Shown here: positions 6,499 to 13,875 of the stretch, in pieces
Layout of the letters: every line of letters begins with the position of its first letter
How positions within the stretch are numbered: position 1 is the stretch's first letter
IMG/VR virus record: IMGVR_UViG_3300030329_004632
Coordinates: 1 to 20,471 of that record
Direction: 5' to 3' (one strand)
DNA: 20,471 nt
Source: a virus
The notes under the pieces: generated by a model
Told to the model about the DNA's origin: nothing
The model's database searches: none
The model's input: the letters and a program-made list of their open reading frames with translations, nothing else
Position numbers and translations under genes: made by a program

Positions 6499-6735
6499 AT
6501 GGACATTCGCTCGTACCGAGAAAGCCAACCTTCTTTCAACAGTCGATTTGGCTTTTGTAAGTGGATCAATGAAACTCTGATGCAAAATGGTCTGAGTATT
6601 TCAGTACCGTACTTGCGTGACTTGGAGTCAGGCAGGTCGATTCCTTCGCTAAGGTTAGCCCTCGCCGTTGAAGACTTCACAAACAAGAAAGTTACTGTTC
6701 GAGATTGGGAAGGTCTTCGCAGGCGTAGATACTAA
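6499..6735 (+). CDS. Cro-like helix-turn-helix regulator
   Basis: The 78-residue product resembles small Cro/C1-type proteins: WINETLMQNGLSISVPYLRDLESGRSIPSLRLALAVEDFTNKKVTVRDWEGL (about 22-74), where ISVPYLRDLESGR is the recognition-helix region and the VTVRDW ending is typical. It is the only plus-strand gene between 2.4 kb and the right end and is divergent from the exonuclease gene, so it probably binds the half-sites at 6440-6466 and controls both directions. The ribosome binding site is weak (GGA followed by a T-run). Its stop overlaps the convergent gene's stop by four bases. No C1-type partner repressor is visible. Confidence 0.65.
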   Translation: MDIRSYRESQPSFNSRFGFCKWINETLMQNGLSISVPYLRDLESGRSIPSLRLALAVEDFTNKKVTVRDWEGLRRRRY

Positions 6736-6941
6736 GCTTCAGCGGGCATTGCGGTTTTGATGACACACATCATGCTTGCGTACATTTGAGCCAACTCGAA
6801 CTCATTGGTTAAAATCTGATCGAGTTGTTGAGCAGTGTTTGCTTTGCATACAAACTCATCATCATCATCACGAATGACAAAACCGTCATTGGTTTCAATC
6901 ATTGACCAGCCGTTTGGTAGTTTTTTCAAAACATCGATCAT
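6732..6941 (-). CDS. Small unknown protein after the helicase
   Basis: The 69-residue product begins MIDVLKKLPNGWSMIETNDG and includes an acidic turn, FVIRDDDDEFVCKA, then a helical C-terminal half with several methionines. The frame is open further upstream inside the helicase gene, but ATG 6941 lies one base after the helicase stop (TAAAATG) and the upstream part is shadow sequence. The ribosome binding site is weak, suggesting coupling to the helicase. No family is recognised. A beta-hairpin followed by a helix is all the sequence suggests. Confidence 0.6.
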   Translation of the reverse strand: MIDVLKKLPNGWSMIETNDGFVIRDDDDEFVCKANTAQQLDQILTNEFELAQMYASMMCVIKTAMPAEA

Positions 6942-6942
6942 T

Positions 6943-8313
6943 TTATTGGCACCCGAGTTTTGTGTAGAGCCTTTGTCGTTTTTGGGCGAGTCCAAACATT
7001 GCTCCACTGCTGTCAACGCAATCAATAACAACCGGATCTTTTTTCTCTGGGTGTGGTCGCATGACCCTACCGATGCGTTGCTGTATTCTTCCGAGAGCTT
7101 TTGTCGGAGTCGTGAGTACAACAGTGTCGAGTGATGGTAAATCAAGCCCCTCATCAGCGACTGTAGTTGCACAAATGACTTGTATTTCTCTTTTACCTGC
7201 ACGTTCAAGAACCTCTGCTCTTTGTTTTTTCGTCATCTTGCCTACTAACGGCTCTGCGACAATCGTATGAGAACGCAGGGAATCTGCGATCCATTTACAG
7301 TGATCAACCCGATCGGACAGTACGAGAATCTGTCGGCCCTCTGCACATGCGTCCAACACCCTATCGAGAATCAAGTTGTTGCGATCATGGTCATTGACCA
7401 TTCTTGTAATCAACTTGGGCCAATCTATATGGTGGTTTGGTCCACCGTAGTTTGTATGCAGCCATTCGATTCTTGGAGGCACAACGTGACCAGACTTCGT
7501 AAGCTCCGCATTCGTTATTTCATAAGATGCTTGTCCGAAATGCCACCACAAAATCGAGGTCAAACCATCAGGACGATTTGGAGTAGCAGTTAGTCCAAGC
7601 CTGTATCTGGCAGGCATGCAGAACATGACTGAGCAGAAGGTGTGGGCTGGGACATGGTGTGCTTCATCGACGATGCAGAGTCCAAACTGGCGTCCGAACT
7701 GGTATCGCTCGGTAAATGACATTCGTTCAAGTGTTTGGAAAGTTGCAACAACAATCCGTCCAGAGTCGTCTTTCTTACCCGCGCCATATTGAGTTGCCTT
7801 TTCGTTGAGCATGGATTCGATTCGATTCATCCACTGTACAGCAAGATCGTTGGTGTGAACCAAAACAAGAGCCTTGGTCCGGAACTGAGTCATTGCCGCA
7901 ACACCGATAGCAGTTTTACCGGCACCGCATGGAGCAATGATTACACCCTCGCCACCATCTGCGTACCAAGAGTCCAAAGCTTTCATTTGGTAGTCTCGAA
8001 GAGAAAAGCCACTTGCAAGCTCCAGTGGTTTCGCTTCAGGCATTGTTCGCACATCTACCATTTCGCCCAGGTTCATTTGAGACGCAGCTTTTCGAGGTAC
8101 AGCAAGCCCGCCACCCCAAGGGTGGTCAAACGGAATCCTATGACAAGCGTTGATATGCTGATCAGGAATCGGGACATACTTGCCTTTTTTCCTCATACCC
8201 ATGGCAATGCTGTACTCTGGATTTTGAATCTTAAATCGGCTCAGGGCCTGCTCTTCGTTGTTGTTTCCAGGTGCCAGGAATACCCCTCCACCCAATGCTA
8301 CAAGTGACATCAT
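6943..8313 (-). CDS. SF2 DEAH-box helicase, UvsW/XPB-like
   Basis: The 456-residue product has all main superfamily 2 motifs: FSLRDYQMKAL (103-113, Q-like region), Walker A APCGAGKT (127-134), DEAH (216-219), TATP (243-246), the DEGLDLP region (387-393) and motif VI QQRIGRVMRP (411-420). The order and the RDYQ lead-in resemble phage UvsW and XPB-type enzymes, which remodel branched DNA during replication and recombination. A 100-residue N-terminal extension precedes the helicase core. ATG 8313 overlaps the VapE-type gene stop by four bases; a second ATG at 8310 has better spacing from AAGGA and could be the real start. Confidence 0.88.
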   Translation of the reverse strand: MMSLVALGGGVFLAPGNNNEEQALSRFKIQNPEYSIAMGMRKKGKYVPIPDQHINACHRIPFDHPWGGGLAVPRKAASQMNLGEMVDVRTMPEAKPLELASGFSLRDYQMKALDSWYADGGEGVIIAPCGAGKTAIGVAAMTQFRTKALVLVHTNDLAVQWMNRIESMLNEKATQYGAGKKDDSGRIVVATFQTLERMSFTERYQFGRQFGLCIVDEAHHVPAHTFCSVMFCMPARYRLGLTATPNRPDGLTSILWWHFGQASYEITNAELTKSGHVVPPRIEWLHTNYGGPNHHIDWPKLITRMVNDHDRNNLILDRVLDACAEGRQILVLSDRVDHCKWIADSLRSHTIVAEPLVGKMTKKQRAEVLERAGKREIQVICATTVADEGLDLPSLDTVVLTTPTKALGRIQQRIGRVMRPHPEKKDPVVIDCVDSSGAMFGLAQKRQRLYTKLGCQ

Positions 8314-9644
8314 GCTTCCTTACTTTTAATCGTTAGTATTTCACTTTTTGTCCAGACATACTTGCGTTTGCCTGCAATCATTACTCTTTTCTTTTCATAG
8401 TTTAGTTCTCGAAGTATTTCCGATATTCTCATTTCATCCCTTCGATTCATACGCGCCCGCTCAATCTTCAAGCCTTCTTCCATGACCATCGTCATCGTTA
8501 CGTGTCCGTGTTGAAGCATCAGGAAGTTGGTAATCGGCTCAACCCATGGGTCGTCTTGTCGATAGATTTTACTTGAGTCATGCCTCTTCAGATCCATATC
8601 TTTGTCGAGGTACCAAGTTTCTCCGGCTTTGTAAGCAACGATCGCTTCAGCCCACAACTGATCTCGGTTTTCTTGAACCCAATGAAGGTTGACTTCGTTG
8701 ACTTTGATTGGCCAGTATCGACGTGATCCAGTCATGTCGTTGATGAACTGTGATTCATTTGTTGTTCCTGCGAACACAACGTGCCGTTTGATCGTGATTG
8801 CGTGACGACCATAGGCTGGACGAAAGTTGTCCTCTTGAGCACTCAAGAATGCTTTCGTTGCGCTGTTTGCTGAACGACGAACCGAGTCAAGCTCCGCTAC
8901 CTCATAGATCCAAGCACGCGCGATTTGGCTGTACGAGTTTGCAGAGCCGATGTCGAGCGGGGTGTCTGCGAAGTATTTATCGGTCGCGAGGGTACGAAAC
9001 AGTGTGCTTTTACCAGCCCCTTGATCGCCTGCCAAGATAAGAACACAGTCCGCTTTGCAGCCTGGTTTGTAGGCTCTTGCGATGGCTTGAATCAACCACT
9101 TCTCTGCCATTTTCCGATTCAACTCAGTGTCAGGACAATCGGTTGCCTCCACAATCCAAGATGCCAAACGAGGCGTTCCATCCCAGTGAATCGCGTCCAG
9201 CCATTCGATGAGTGGGTTGCGCTTGTTCTCTTCTCCAATCAGTTGAGTGGTTGCGCTTACTGCTGCTTCTGAGTACTCCAGACCATAGGCTCTCGACACC
9301 CACAAGCTGATGCGCGTATCGTCTGTGTCGCGGTAGTCCCGGTCATCCAGTTGAAGTGTGTTCGTGAAGCTGTTGAGCCATACTCGACCCCTCCATCGAC
9401 GGTCGCGACGAAGAATAATGTAGAGGTTGTTTTTGTTCTTCCGAAACCTACCGGTGGGTTGCCCGTTCCGATCTGTAAACTGATCCATGAGGTCGGTGAT
9501 TCGACCGTCTGTTTCATTTTCTGGGAGGGTTGCTTCTTCGGGTAGTTGATTGGGCTGATTGACGCAGTGTTCGTTTTCGGCAGCATGCAAAAGGTCAGCG
9601 AGTCTTCTCTGTCCAGCGGCGAGGACTTCATCTAAATCAGCCAT
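8310..9644 (-). CDS. VapE-type (virulence-associated E) replicative helicase
   Basis: The 444-residue product has a P-loop ATPase core with Walker A AGDQGAGKST (205-214), Walker B-like YEVAELD (247-253), a sensor region VFAGTTNESQF (290-300) and TGSRRYWPI (305-313). These match the VapE family of phage and island helicases that act with a primase. A disordered N-terminus (1-70) and a C-terminal winged-helix-like part (about 370-444) flank the core. GGAG sits seven bases before ATG 9644, and the start overlaps the primase gene by 8 bases. The frame is open upstream to 9851, but that part is shadow sequence of the primase gene. Confidence 0.85.
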   Translation of the reverse strand: MADLDEVLAAGQRRLADLLHAAENEHCVNQPNQLPEEATLPENETDGRITDLMDQFTDRNGQPTGRFRKNKNNLYIILRRDRRWRGRVWLNSFTNTLQLDDRDYRDTDDTRISLWVSRAYGLEYSEAAVSATTQLIGEENKRNPLIEWLDAIHWDGTPRLASWIVEATDCPDTELNRKMAEKWLIQAIARAYKPGCKADCVLILAGDQGAGKSTLFRTLATDKYFADTPLDIGSANSYSQIARAWIYEVAELDSVRRSANSATKAFLSAQEDNFRPAYGRHAITIKRHVVFAGTTNESQFINDMTGSRRYWPIKVNEVNLHWVQENRDQLWAEAIVAYKAGETWYLDKDMDLKRHDSSKIYRQDDPWVEPITNFLMLQHGHVTMTMVMEEGLKIERARMNRRDEMRISEILRELNYEKKRVMIAGKRKYVWTKSEILTIKSKEA

Positions 9645-10704
9645 CGTTTGACTCCAGCGGTACGCGGTAAAGGGTGTGTTTGGGAAGTTGGTCGCAGATG
9701 ATTGCTGCGTAGTCATCGCCGGAAGCATCTGAATCGGTTGCAATAAAAATCTTGAGATCAGTTGGGATGTTGATCTTAGCAAGAGACTTGTAGCTGCCGG
9801 ACGTGCCAGCGACGATCGCAAGTCGCAACGACTCACGGTGTGCCTGCTCACATGCTCTCATAAAATCAGTGATGCCCTCACAGATCAACATTCCGTCCAA
9901 CGAAGACAAAAGCCCGCCTCGCATCATTCGTTGTGCAAGTGTGTTCGCCATGAGCAGACCACCGGCCTCGTATCCTATCGGCCACCGGGTCTTAGAGGAC
10001 GATGGTTGCCGTCCGCGAGCGTAAGCTACACTGCGGCAGTGTATGCTTGCGAAAGTGCCGTCAGGCTCAAAGCAGGGTGCTGCAACACGGTAGATGCCGC
10101 CCCATTGATGTGTGAACCAATCTGGATACTTGTAGTCGTTTGGCAGTGGCAGAATACGGATACACTCTGTTGTGTCGAGCAACTTTGGTGAGAACCGTCG
10201 CTGTATCATCCACTTGCTCAACTGTTCTGCAAAGCTTGCAGGTTGCTCAAGTGCTGTCTCAACAGTAGTGCTTGCTGCCCAAAGACTTTGAAGTTCTTCT
10301 TCTGGTGGTCGAACATAGCCTTTAGTCGGCATGGGTGTGACCACTGGACGCTTTGAAGGGTCAGGCTGAATGTGTGACGGCACACCAGACGGAGTGCAGT
10401 ATCCTTGTTCAGCAAACCAATCCCGAACCACAGACTGTTGGTTCCGGTCGAGATTACCCAGCTTCTGCTGAAAGAAGTGAAACGCTACGAAGTCAACCAC
10501 GTCGCCCTTGGCACCACAACGATGACACTGCCACGCTACCTCTGTTCGATTGAACCCAACAGGGCCTCGCTTCTTGTCATTGGAGCCTCGCTCCAGCATG
10601 CCGCACGAGGGGCACGGATAAATCGATGTGCCGTTGCCTCGGCTGTATGAAAGCTCTGCTGCTGCTTGTGTTATGCGTGCGTTCTTCGCGCTTTGAATCC
10701 ACAT
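9637..10704 (-). CDS. DnaG-like primase with zinc finger and TOPRIM domain
   Basis: The 355-residue product carries a zinc-binding module with Cys31, Cys34, Cys60 and Cys63 (CPSC...CHRCGAKGDVVDF), as in DnaG-type primases. The C-terminal TOPRIM domain shows LICEGITDF with Glu276 and IATDSDASGDD with Asp324 and Asp326, the metal-binding residues of primer synthesis. The middle is a less conserved catalytic region. It would make RNA primers for replication, with the VapE-type helicase encoded next by an 8-base overlap. CAGGAG lies five bases before ATG. Three hairpins lie upstream at 10735-10796. Confidence 0.85.
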   Translation of the reverse strand: MWIQSAKNARITQAAAELSYSRGNGTSIYPCPSCGMLERGSNDKKRGPVGFNRTEVAWQCHRCGAKGDVVDFVAFHFFQQKLGNLDRNQQSVVRDWFAEQGYCTPSGVPSHIQPDPSKRPVVTPMPTKGYVRPPEEELQSLWAASTTVETALEQPASFAEQLSKWMIQRRFSPKLLDTTECIRILPLPNDYKYPDWFTHQWGGIYRVAAPCFEPDGTFASIHCRSVAYARGRQPSSSKTRWPIGYEAGGLLMANTLAQRMMRGGLLSSLDGMLICEGITDFMRACEQAHRESLRLAIVAGTSGSYKSLAKINIPTDLKIFIATDSDASGDDYAAIICDQLPKHTLYRVPLESNDG

Positions 10705-10734
10705 GGTAACTCCTGACAGGTTCCCGAAAGAGCA

Positions 10735-10796
10735 CCACCGGTTTTCCGGTGGGCTCAGTCAGGAGCCCAACTTTTGGGGGGATCAATCCCCAAAGG
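10735..10796. other. Three consecutive hairpins upstream of the primase gene
   Basis: CCACCGG/CCGGTGG (10735-10752) has a TTTT loop. TGGGCTC/GAGCCCA (10750-10769) has a 6-base loop and shares three bases with the first. CTTTTGGGG pairs with CCCCAAAGG (10771-10796) with one wobble pair. They fill the gap between the regulator stop and the primase start, so on the minus strand they form its 5' leader or the end of the upstream message. No clear T-run follows, so they may be a regulatory leader, a processing site or an initiation site rather than a terminator. Confidence 0.65.
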
Positions 10797-10826
10797 GCTT
10801 TATTGTGTAGTCGGTCTAATCACCTT

Positions 10827-11165
10827 CTACAAACTGTTTTTTGGCGGCACTATCATCCCATCGATGCGGTCTGCGTCCTGTCCAATGATGCTGTAGTGCA
10901 TTTTTAGATCAGGGGTAATCGTCAGCACAACCTTCATCCCGGTCATGCGATACACACGATTCATCCATGACACCACAGTATCCAGGGTTGGGGCCTTGGC
11001 CTCACGCTTTAGGATGCTGCGGAGCCGTGAACGACTGGTGCCGTAGATGTAGGCCATCTTGGAGTGCTTGCCCTTTTGCAGGCCACCCATGGCTTGTGTC
11101 ATCTGGAACACCAGTTGGTACGTGTCGATTCGCTCGTAGTCTTCGATTTCATCGAAGTCATTCAT
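10827..11165 (-). CDS. XRE-like helix-turn-helix DNA-binding protein
   Basis: The 112-residue product contains MAYIYGTSRSRLRSILKREAKAPTLDTVVSWMNRV (about 37-71), which reads like a phage or antitoxin-type helix-turn-helix: a first helix, GTSRSRL recognition region and a supporting helix. A beta-rich C-terminus (VVLTITPDLKMHYSIIG) may mediate dimerisation. The N-terminus is acidic. No toxin gene is adjacent, so a transcription regulator is more likely than an antitoxin. Its start overlaps the previous small gene by 8 bases. It may act on the hairpin region or on the leader at 11335-11731. Confidence 0.6.
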   Translation of the reverse strand: MNDFDEIEDYERIDTYQLVFQMTQAMGGLQKGKHSKMAYIYGTSRSRLRSILKREAKAPTLDTVVSWMNRVYRMTGMKVVLTITPDLKMHYSIIGQDADRIDGMIVPPKNSL

Positions 11166-11334
11166 TTAGGCCCATAGCCTGCCATCTTTCTTGGAGAATG
11201 ACATTCATTTGATCCATGAAGTCGTCTATTGGTAGTTGGCGATCGATAAGATCACGCACCTTTTTTGCGTACACAGGGTTTGTGGCTTCTAATTCTTCCC
11301 ACGCTCGATCTAAATCTTCTTTAGTTTTAATCAT
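11158..11334 (-). CDS. Small unknown helical protein
   Basis: The 58-residue product begins MIKTKEDLDRAWEELEATNPVY and is predicted all-helical from its charge pattern. AAGGA lies about seven bases before ATG 11334. The frame is open 16 codons further, but the upstream part has no ribosome binding site. It is the first gene after the long non-coding region and overlaps the regulator gene downstream. No family is recognised. Confidence 0.55.
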   Translation of the reverse strand: MIKTKEDLDRAWEELEATNPVYAKKVRDLIDRQLPIDDFMDQMNVILQERWQAMGLNE

Positions 11335-11711
11335 TGTTCTTTCCTTGTTGTTTGTTTGTTTGTAAAAGTCCCGTTGCCGCAATACTTACTCACACGGGAC
11401 AGGCGAGTGTCGAGGATGCGCCCAATAGCGCAGGAGAGTCACAGGGCATGAAACAACCTCTGTGACAACCCTCCCGTGGTCAGTTGCGACTGCCTTTGCA
11501 CGCGAGAGTGTGTAGGGCGTATTTCATCCCTTCAATTGATATACTGGCGAAGTGATTGTCTTTCCTGAAAAAGTTTTCGAAAAAAGTTCAAAAAACCCCT
11601 CCATTGTTATTTCCCGAAACCAGAGGGAAAATGCAACGGTTGTTGCGAAAAAAAGTTGATTTCCTCACAGTAAGTACTGGGGCAGTCCACGCTCGGCGTG
11701 ACAGACTTTCT
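11335..11711. other. Non-coding leader or origin-like region
   Basis: No convincing gene lies here. It holds hairpins GTCCCGT/ACGGGAC (11368-11400), TGCGC/GCGCA (11417-11432), GTCACAG/CTGTGAC (11438-11466), CAGT/ACTG (11481-11492), TTTCCC/GGGAAA (11610-11630) and GCAAC/GTTGC (11633-11646). A-tracts recur, with a GAAAAA(AA)GT motif four times in the same direction (11567, 11579, 11647, 11712). The first, second and third A-tracts are 12 and 10 bp apart, so the DNA may be bent. A leader of the replication operon or a replication origin would fit; neither is proved. Confidence 0.5.
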
Positions 11712-11762
11712 GAAAAAAAGTGAAAAAAGGTGGGGCCACCGCCCCGCTGTAACGGTGGCCCC
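11712..11762 (-). terminator. Rho-independent terminator
   Basis: CGGTGGCCCC and GGGGCCACCG (11732-11741 with 11753-11762) form a perfect 10-base GC-rich stem with an 11-base loop. On the minus strand it is followed by CC and two T-runs of 6 and 7. It lies seven bases after the stop of the gene ending at 11769, so it ends the large leftward transcript of small genes and separates it from the replication block. Confidence 0.88.
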
Positions 11763-11768
11763 GGTGGC

Positions 11769-12263
11769 TTACTTAGCCGCGTCTTCCCCTTCCCCAAGGA
11801 ATGAAACGTCTTCGTCAGCCACCAACATCGGCTCGCGAACGGCCTCGACTACTGCCACCTCGAAGGTGATGTTTCCATCACGAGTCTTCTTCGGAAGCTT
11901 GTCAAAGACCTCTCGGTCAAGCATCGCCAGAGCATCCCCAACGCCCATTTCTTCAAGGAGTTCGGACTCCTTGTCTTTGTTGGAGTTGAGAGCCATGGTC
12001 ACTGCATCCAGCAGCACCTTGGCGGTTTGCTCACGGGTGAACCCGGAACGCTTGGCGAAGAGGGCCAGAGCAACCTTCCATGGGATTGTGGAGGTAGCCT
12101 TGACTGGCTTTGACTTCTTGCCTCGCTTGAGTTTACCAGCGACCTTGACGACGAGGTTCACGTCGATCTCAGTGTTGTTGTCGATGTCACGTTTTGCAAT
12201 CGTGACGGCTTTAGTTGGAATCGCCTTTGTAAGGGCGATGATTTCTTGTGATGTGAGTTCCAC
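11769..12263 (-). CDS. Conserved phage protein of unknown function
   Basis: The 164-residue product begins VELTSQEIIALTKAIPTKAV. It has a basic loop, KLKRGKKSKPVKATSTIPWKVALALFAKR (about 44-72), then helices and an acidic C-terminus. I have the impression of a recurring phage family with a KLKRG...PWK-AL pattern but no known function. The start is GTG 12263, chosen because AGGAG lies six bases upstream; an ATG at 12311 would overlap the upstream gene and has no such site. It is the last gene before the terminator. Confidence 0.65.
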   Translation of the reverse strand: MELTSQEIIALTKAIPTKAVTIAKRDIDNNTEIDVNLVVKVAGKLKRGKKSKPVKATSTIPWKVALALFAKRSGFTREQTAKVLLDAVTMALNSNKDKESELLEEMGVGDALAMLDREVFDKLPKKTRDGNITFEVAVVEAVREPMLVADEDVSFLGEGEDAAK

Positions 12264-12286
12264 AGCACTCTCCTGTAGTGGATTGT

Positions 12287-12790
12287 TCAAGCTCCCGAGA
12301 TTGGGAACCAACGCATTTTTCGTTCTCCTTTGTACGTGACTCGTACTTTCTGAAGCCCTTGCTCTTTTAGGGCCTTTGCTACTTTCATTTCAGTCAGTCG
12401 CTGCTGTTCCTCCCACCCTTGTGGGTCAACGAACTCAGCAACAGCGTCCGTTGTAATGTCGTACCTTCGGAAGGAAGGTGGGTTGATGTCTAAGTACTCT
12501 TTGACTTTGTCTCGAAAATCCTCTGGCAAGTTCGTCCCATAAATAAGCTGGGGCTCAATCTTCTTTGACGCTGCCATGATGCCGGACTTCAGTTCTTCTT
12601 TAGAGCATACGACTCGATACTTCTGGGCTAAGTAGACGGACACTTCTGAAAAGTCAGGCTCAGTCATCTTCTTTCCTTTGTAGTACTGAACCCCATCCCG
12701 AGTACAACTGAACTTGCCTTCAAGTTTTTGGTCGCTCTTTATTGCCAGGTAGACTTTGTATGAGCCTTCGGCGTTTTCAATATCGGTCAT
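12287..12790 (-). CDS. Unknown phage protein, possible winged-helix C-terminus
   Basis: The 167-residue product starts MTDIENAEGSYKVYLAIKSD. The middle is mixed helix and strand; the end, KVAKALKEQGLQKVRVTYKGERKMRWFPISG, resembles the winged-helix tail found in some phage replication and regulatory proteins. No family is recognised firmly. It overlaps the previous gene by 14 bases, with a G-rich site six bases before ATG. Confidence 0.6.
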   Translation of the reverse strand: MTDIENAEGSYKVYLAIKSDQKLEGKFSCTRDGVQYYKGKKMTEPDFSEVSVYLAQKYRVVCSKEELKSGIMAASKKIEPQLIYGTNLPEDFRDKVKEYLDINPPSFRRYDITTDAVAEFVDPQGWEEQQRLTEMKVAKALKEQGLQKVRVTYKGERKMRWFPISGA

Positions 12791-12920
12791 GATTGACCCC
12801 CGTTCGTTTTGTGTGCCATTGTTTGGTAACTTTGTTTAAAGAGTGGTTGAGATAAAGCGACCAGAAGACCCAGTTCGCTTGACCAACCAGTCGGATTAGT
12901 GAAGTTTGTTCATCCGTCAT
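12777..12920 (-). CDS. Short unknown protein
   Basis: A 47-residue product, MTDEQTSLIRLVGQANWVFW..., starts at ATG 12920 inside the end of the previous gene (11-base overlap) and ends 14 bases into the next gene. The middle has an aromatic, mildly hydrophobic stretch. The ribosome binding site is weak (GCAAGGC at a long distance). The tight overlaps on both sides support a real, coupled gene, but a false frame is possible. Confidence 0.45.
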   Translation of the reverse strand: MTDEQTSLIRLVGQANWVFWSLYLNHSLNKVTKQWHTKRTGVNHDRY

Positions 12921-13209
12921 TGTCTTGCTTCTGCCTTGCTCGTTCGGCAAGAGCATCCCAGTCCACCCTTGAGTGTCCATCACGCTTCTTCCGGTACAGC
13001 TTCTTGAGTGGAATGCCCTTCTTTCGGGCGTATGAAGCCTTGACTCCAATAAAGCTCCGCTCTTTTTGAGTGTCTTCAAACCCAAGCTTCTCAAGTACCT
13101 CTTCATATGATTCGGATGTCTGCCAAGCATCCACAAAGGATGGCCAGGTCCACTCTCTTTTCTTGTTTGTTTTCCGAAGCTTCCGAAGTTTCGTTACGTT
13201 TTCAGCCAT
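12910..13209 (-). CDS. Small basic unknown phage protein
   Basis: The 99-residue product is highly basic. WTWPSFVDAWQTSESYEEVLEKLGF (about 20-44) looks like a helix-turn-helix-type region, followed by RKKGIPLKKLYRKKRDG, suggesting DNA or RNA binding. No named family is recognised. AGGAG is six bases before ATG. It is the first gene after the promoter at 13234-13263, with a leader of about 20 bases. Confidence 0.65.
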   Translation of the reverse strand: MAENVTKLRKLRKTNKKREWTWPSFVDAWQTSESYEEVLEKLGFEDTQKERSFIGVKASYARKKGIPLKKLYRKKRDGHSRVDWDALAERARQKQDNDG

Positions 13210-13233
13210 TACATTCTCCTGTATGGTTTTTGA

Positions 13234-13263
13234 ATCTTAATGGGGTTAACCCATGTCTGTCAA
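13234..13263 (-). promoter_or_regulatory. Sigma-70-type promoter with a palindromic spacer
   Basis: On the minus strand TTGACA (13258-13263) and TAAGAT (13234-13239) are 18 bp apart. The spacer contains the perfect palindrome GGGTTAACCC (13243-13252), well placed for a repressor or activator. It overlaps the stop of the preceding gene and would drive the genes from 13209 leftward. Confidence 0.65.
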
Positions 13264-13445
13264 GTCTGTTGTTTCTTTTGACGTTCTCGTCTTTGATTGT
13301 CGATTCGCGTTCGGGCTTTTGATGCCAGCGCATGAAGACCTTGCTTCTGCGCTTCTCTCATTACAGTTCGAGGGTCGTACCCTTCGTCCACAAGCTTGGA
13401 CCAGGGCACTCTCCTCTTGTGCAGTCGTTCGTCACTCAGGTCCAT
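13260..13445 (-). CDS. Small basic unknown protein
   Basis: A 61-residue product, MDLSDERLHKRRVPWSKLVDEGY..., rich in Arg and Lys, ending in ARTRIDNQRRERQKKQQ. It may bind nucleic acid. The ATG at 13445 overlaps the previous stop by one base (TGATG) and follows GGAAGG. A GTG one codon earlier is less likely. Confidence 0.55.
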   Translation of the reverse strand: MDLSDERLHKRRVPWSKLVDEGYDPRTVMREAQKQGLHALASKARTRIDNQRRERQKKQQT

Positions 13446-13645
13446 CACTTACCTTCCTTTTTGTGTCTTCCAATACTCAAGCACTTGCGAACGTATGAAA
13501 GTTGGCGTTTCGCTTTGTCTAGCTCTCGGTCAATGTCAGTCCATTTCCGAGTTCGCTTTTTCTGAAGTTGATCAACTAAGTCCGACAATCGTTGTGCTTC
13601 TTCTTCCAACTCTTTGCGTGTGTGGTTTTTGCCGTCCTTGATCAT
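13445..13645 (-). CDS. Small coiled-coil protein
   Basis: A 66-residue, strongly charged product with heptad-like sequence throughout (ELEEEAQRLSDLVDQLQKKR), probably one long helix that dimerises. It ends in KKEGK. GGAGGTAAGTAATG joins it to the previous gene, whose TAA overlaps its ATG by one base. No family is recognised. Confidence 0.6.
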   Translation of the reverse strand: MIKDGKNHTRKELEEEAQRLSDLVDQLQKKRTRKWTDIDRELDKAKRQLSYVRKCLSIGRHKKEGK

Positions 13646-13875
13646 TACTTACCTCCATTGAGTGCGAGCCACTCGCGGCCCGCGTCTGTAATCGTCACTT
13701 GCCATGTTTCGGTTACGTCTCCTCGATACCCGGATTTGACCGGCCACCAGTCAGACGTGACTAAACGATGCTTCTCCAGTATCTCTACCGTCCTTCTGAT
13801 TCGTCCGTTGTATTGATGTTCAGGGTCAGACTGGGCCATCTTGAGAACACGAAGCTGTGCCTTGCTCAGGTCCAT
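13645..13875 (-). CDS. Winged-helix-like small protein
   Basis: The 76-residue product, MDLSKAQLRVLKMAQSDPEH..., reads as a compact winged helix: LSKAQLRVLKMAQ, RRTVEILEKHRLVT as recognition helix and wing ETWQVTITDAGREWLAL. This pattern is usual in MarR-like and phage DNA-binding modules. It could be a regulator of the small-gene block. It ends NGGK at the junction with the next gene. A longer frame upstream is shadow sequence. Confidence 0.6.
   Translation of the reverse strand: MDLSKAQLRVLKMAQSDPEHQYNGRIRRTVEILEKHRLVTSDWWPVKSGYRGDVTETWQVTITDAGREWLALNGGK

Noticed and set aside
9645-9851. N-terminal extension of the VapE-type gene
   Set aside because: It overlaps the primase catalytic TOPRIM codons, and GGAG at the internal ATG explains the start.
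10827-11165. Antitoxin of a toxin-antitoxin pair
   Set aside because: The helix-turn-helix fits, but no toxin-like gene is next to it.
11698-12339. Plus-strand open frame of 213 residues
   Set aside because: It lies opposite a better-supported gene and the terminator; the protein looks like an antisense shadow (Ser/Thr-rich, no domain).
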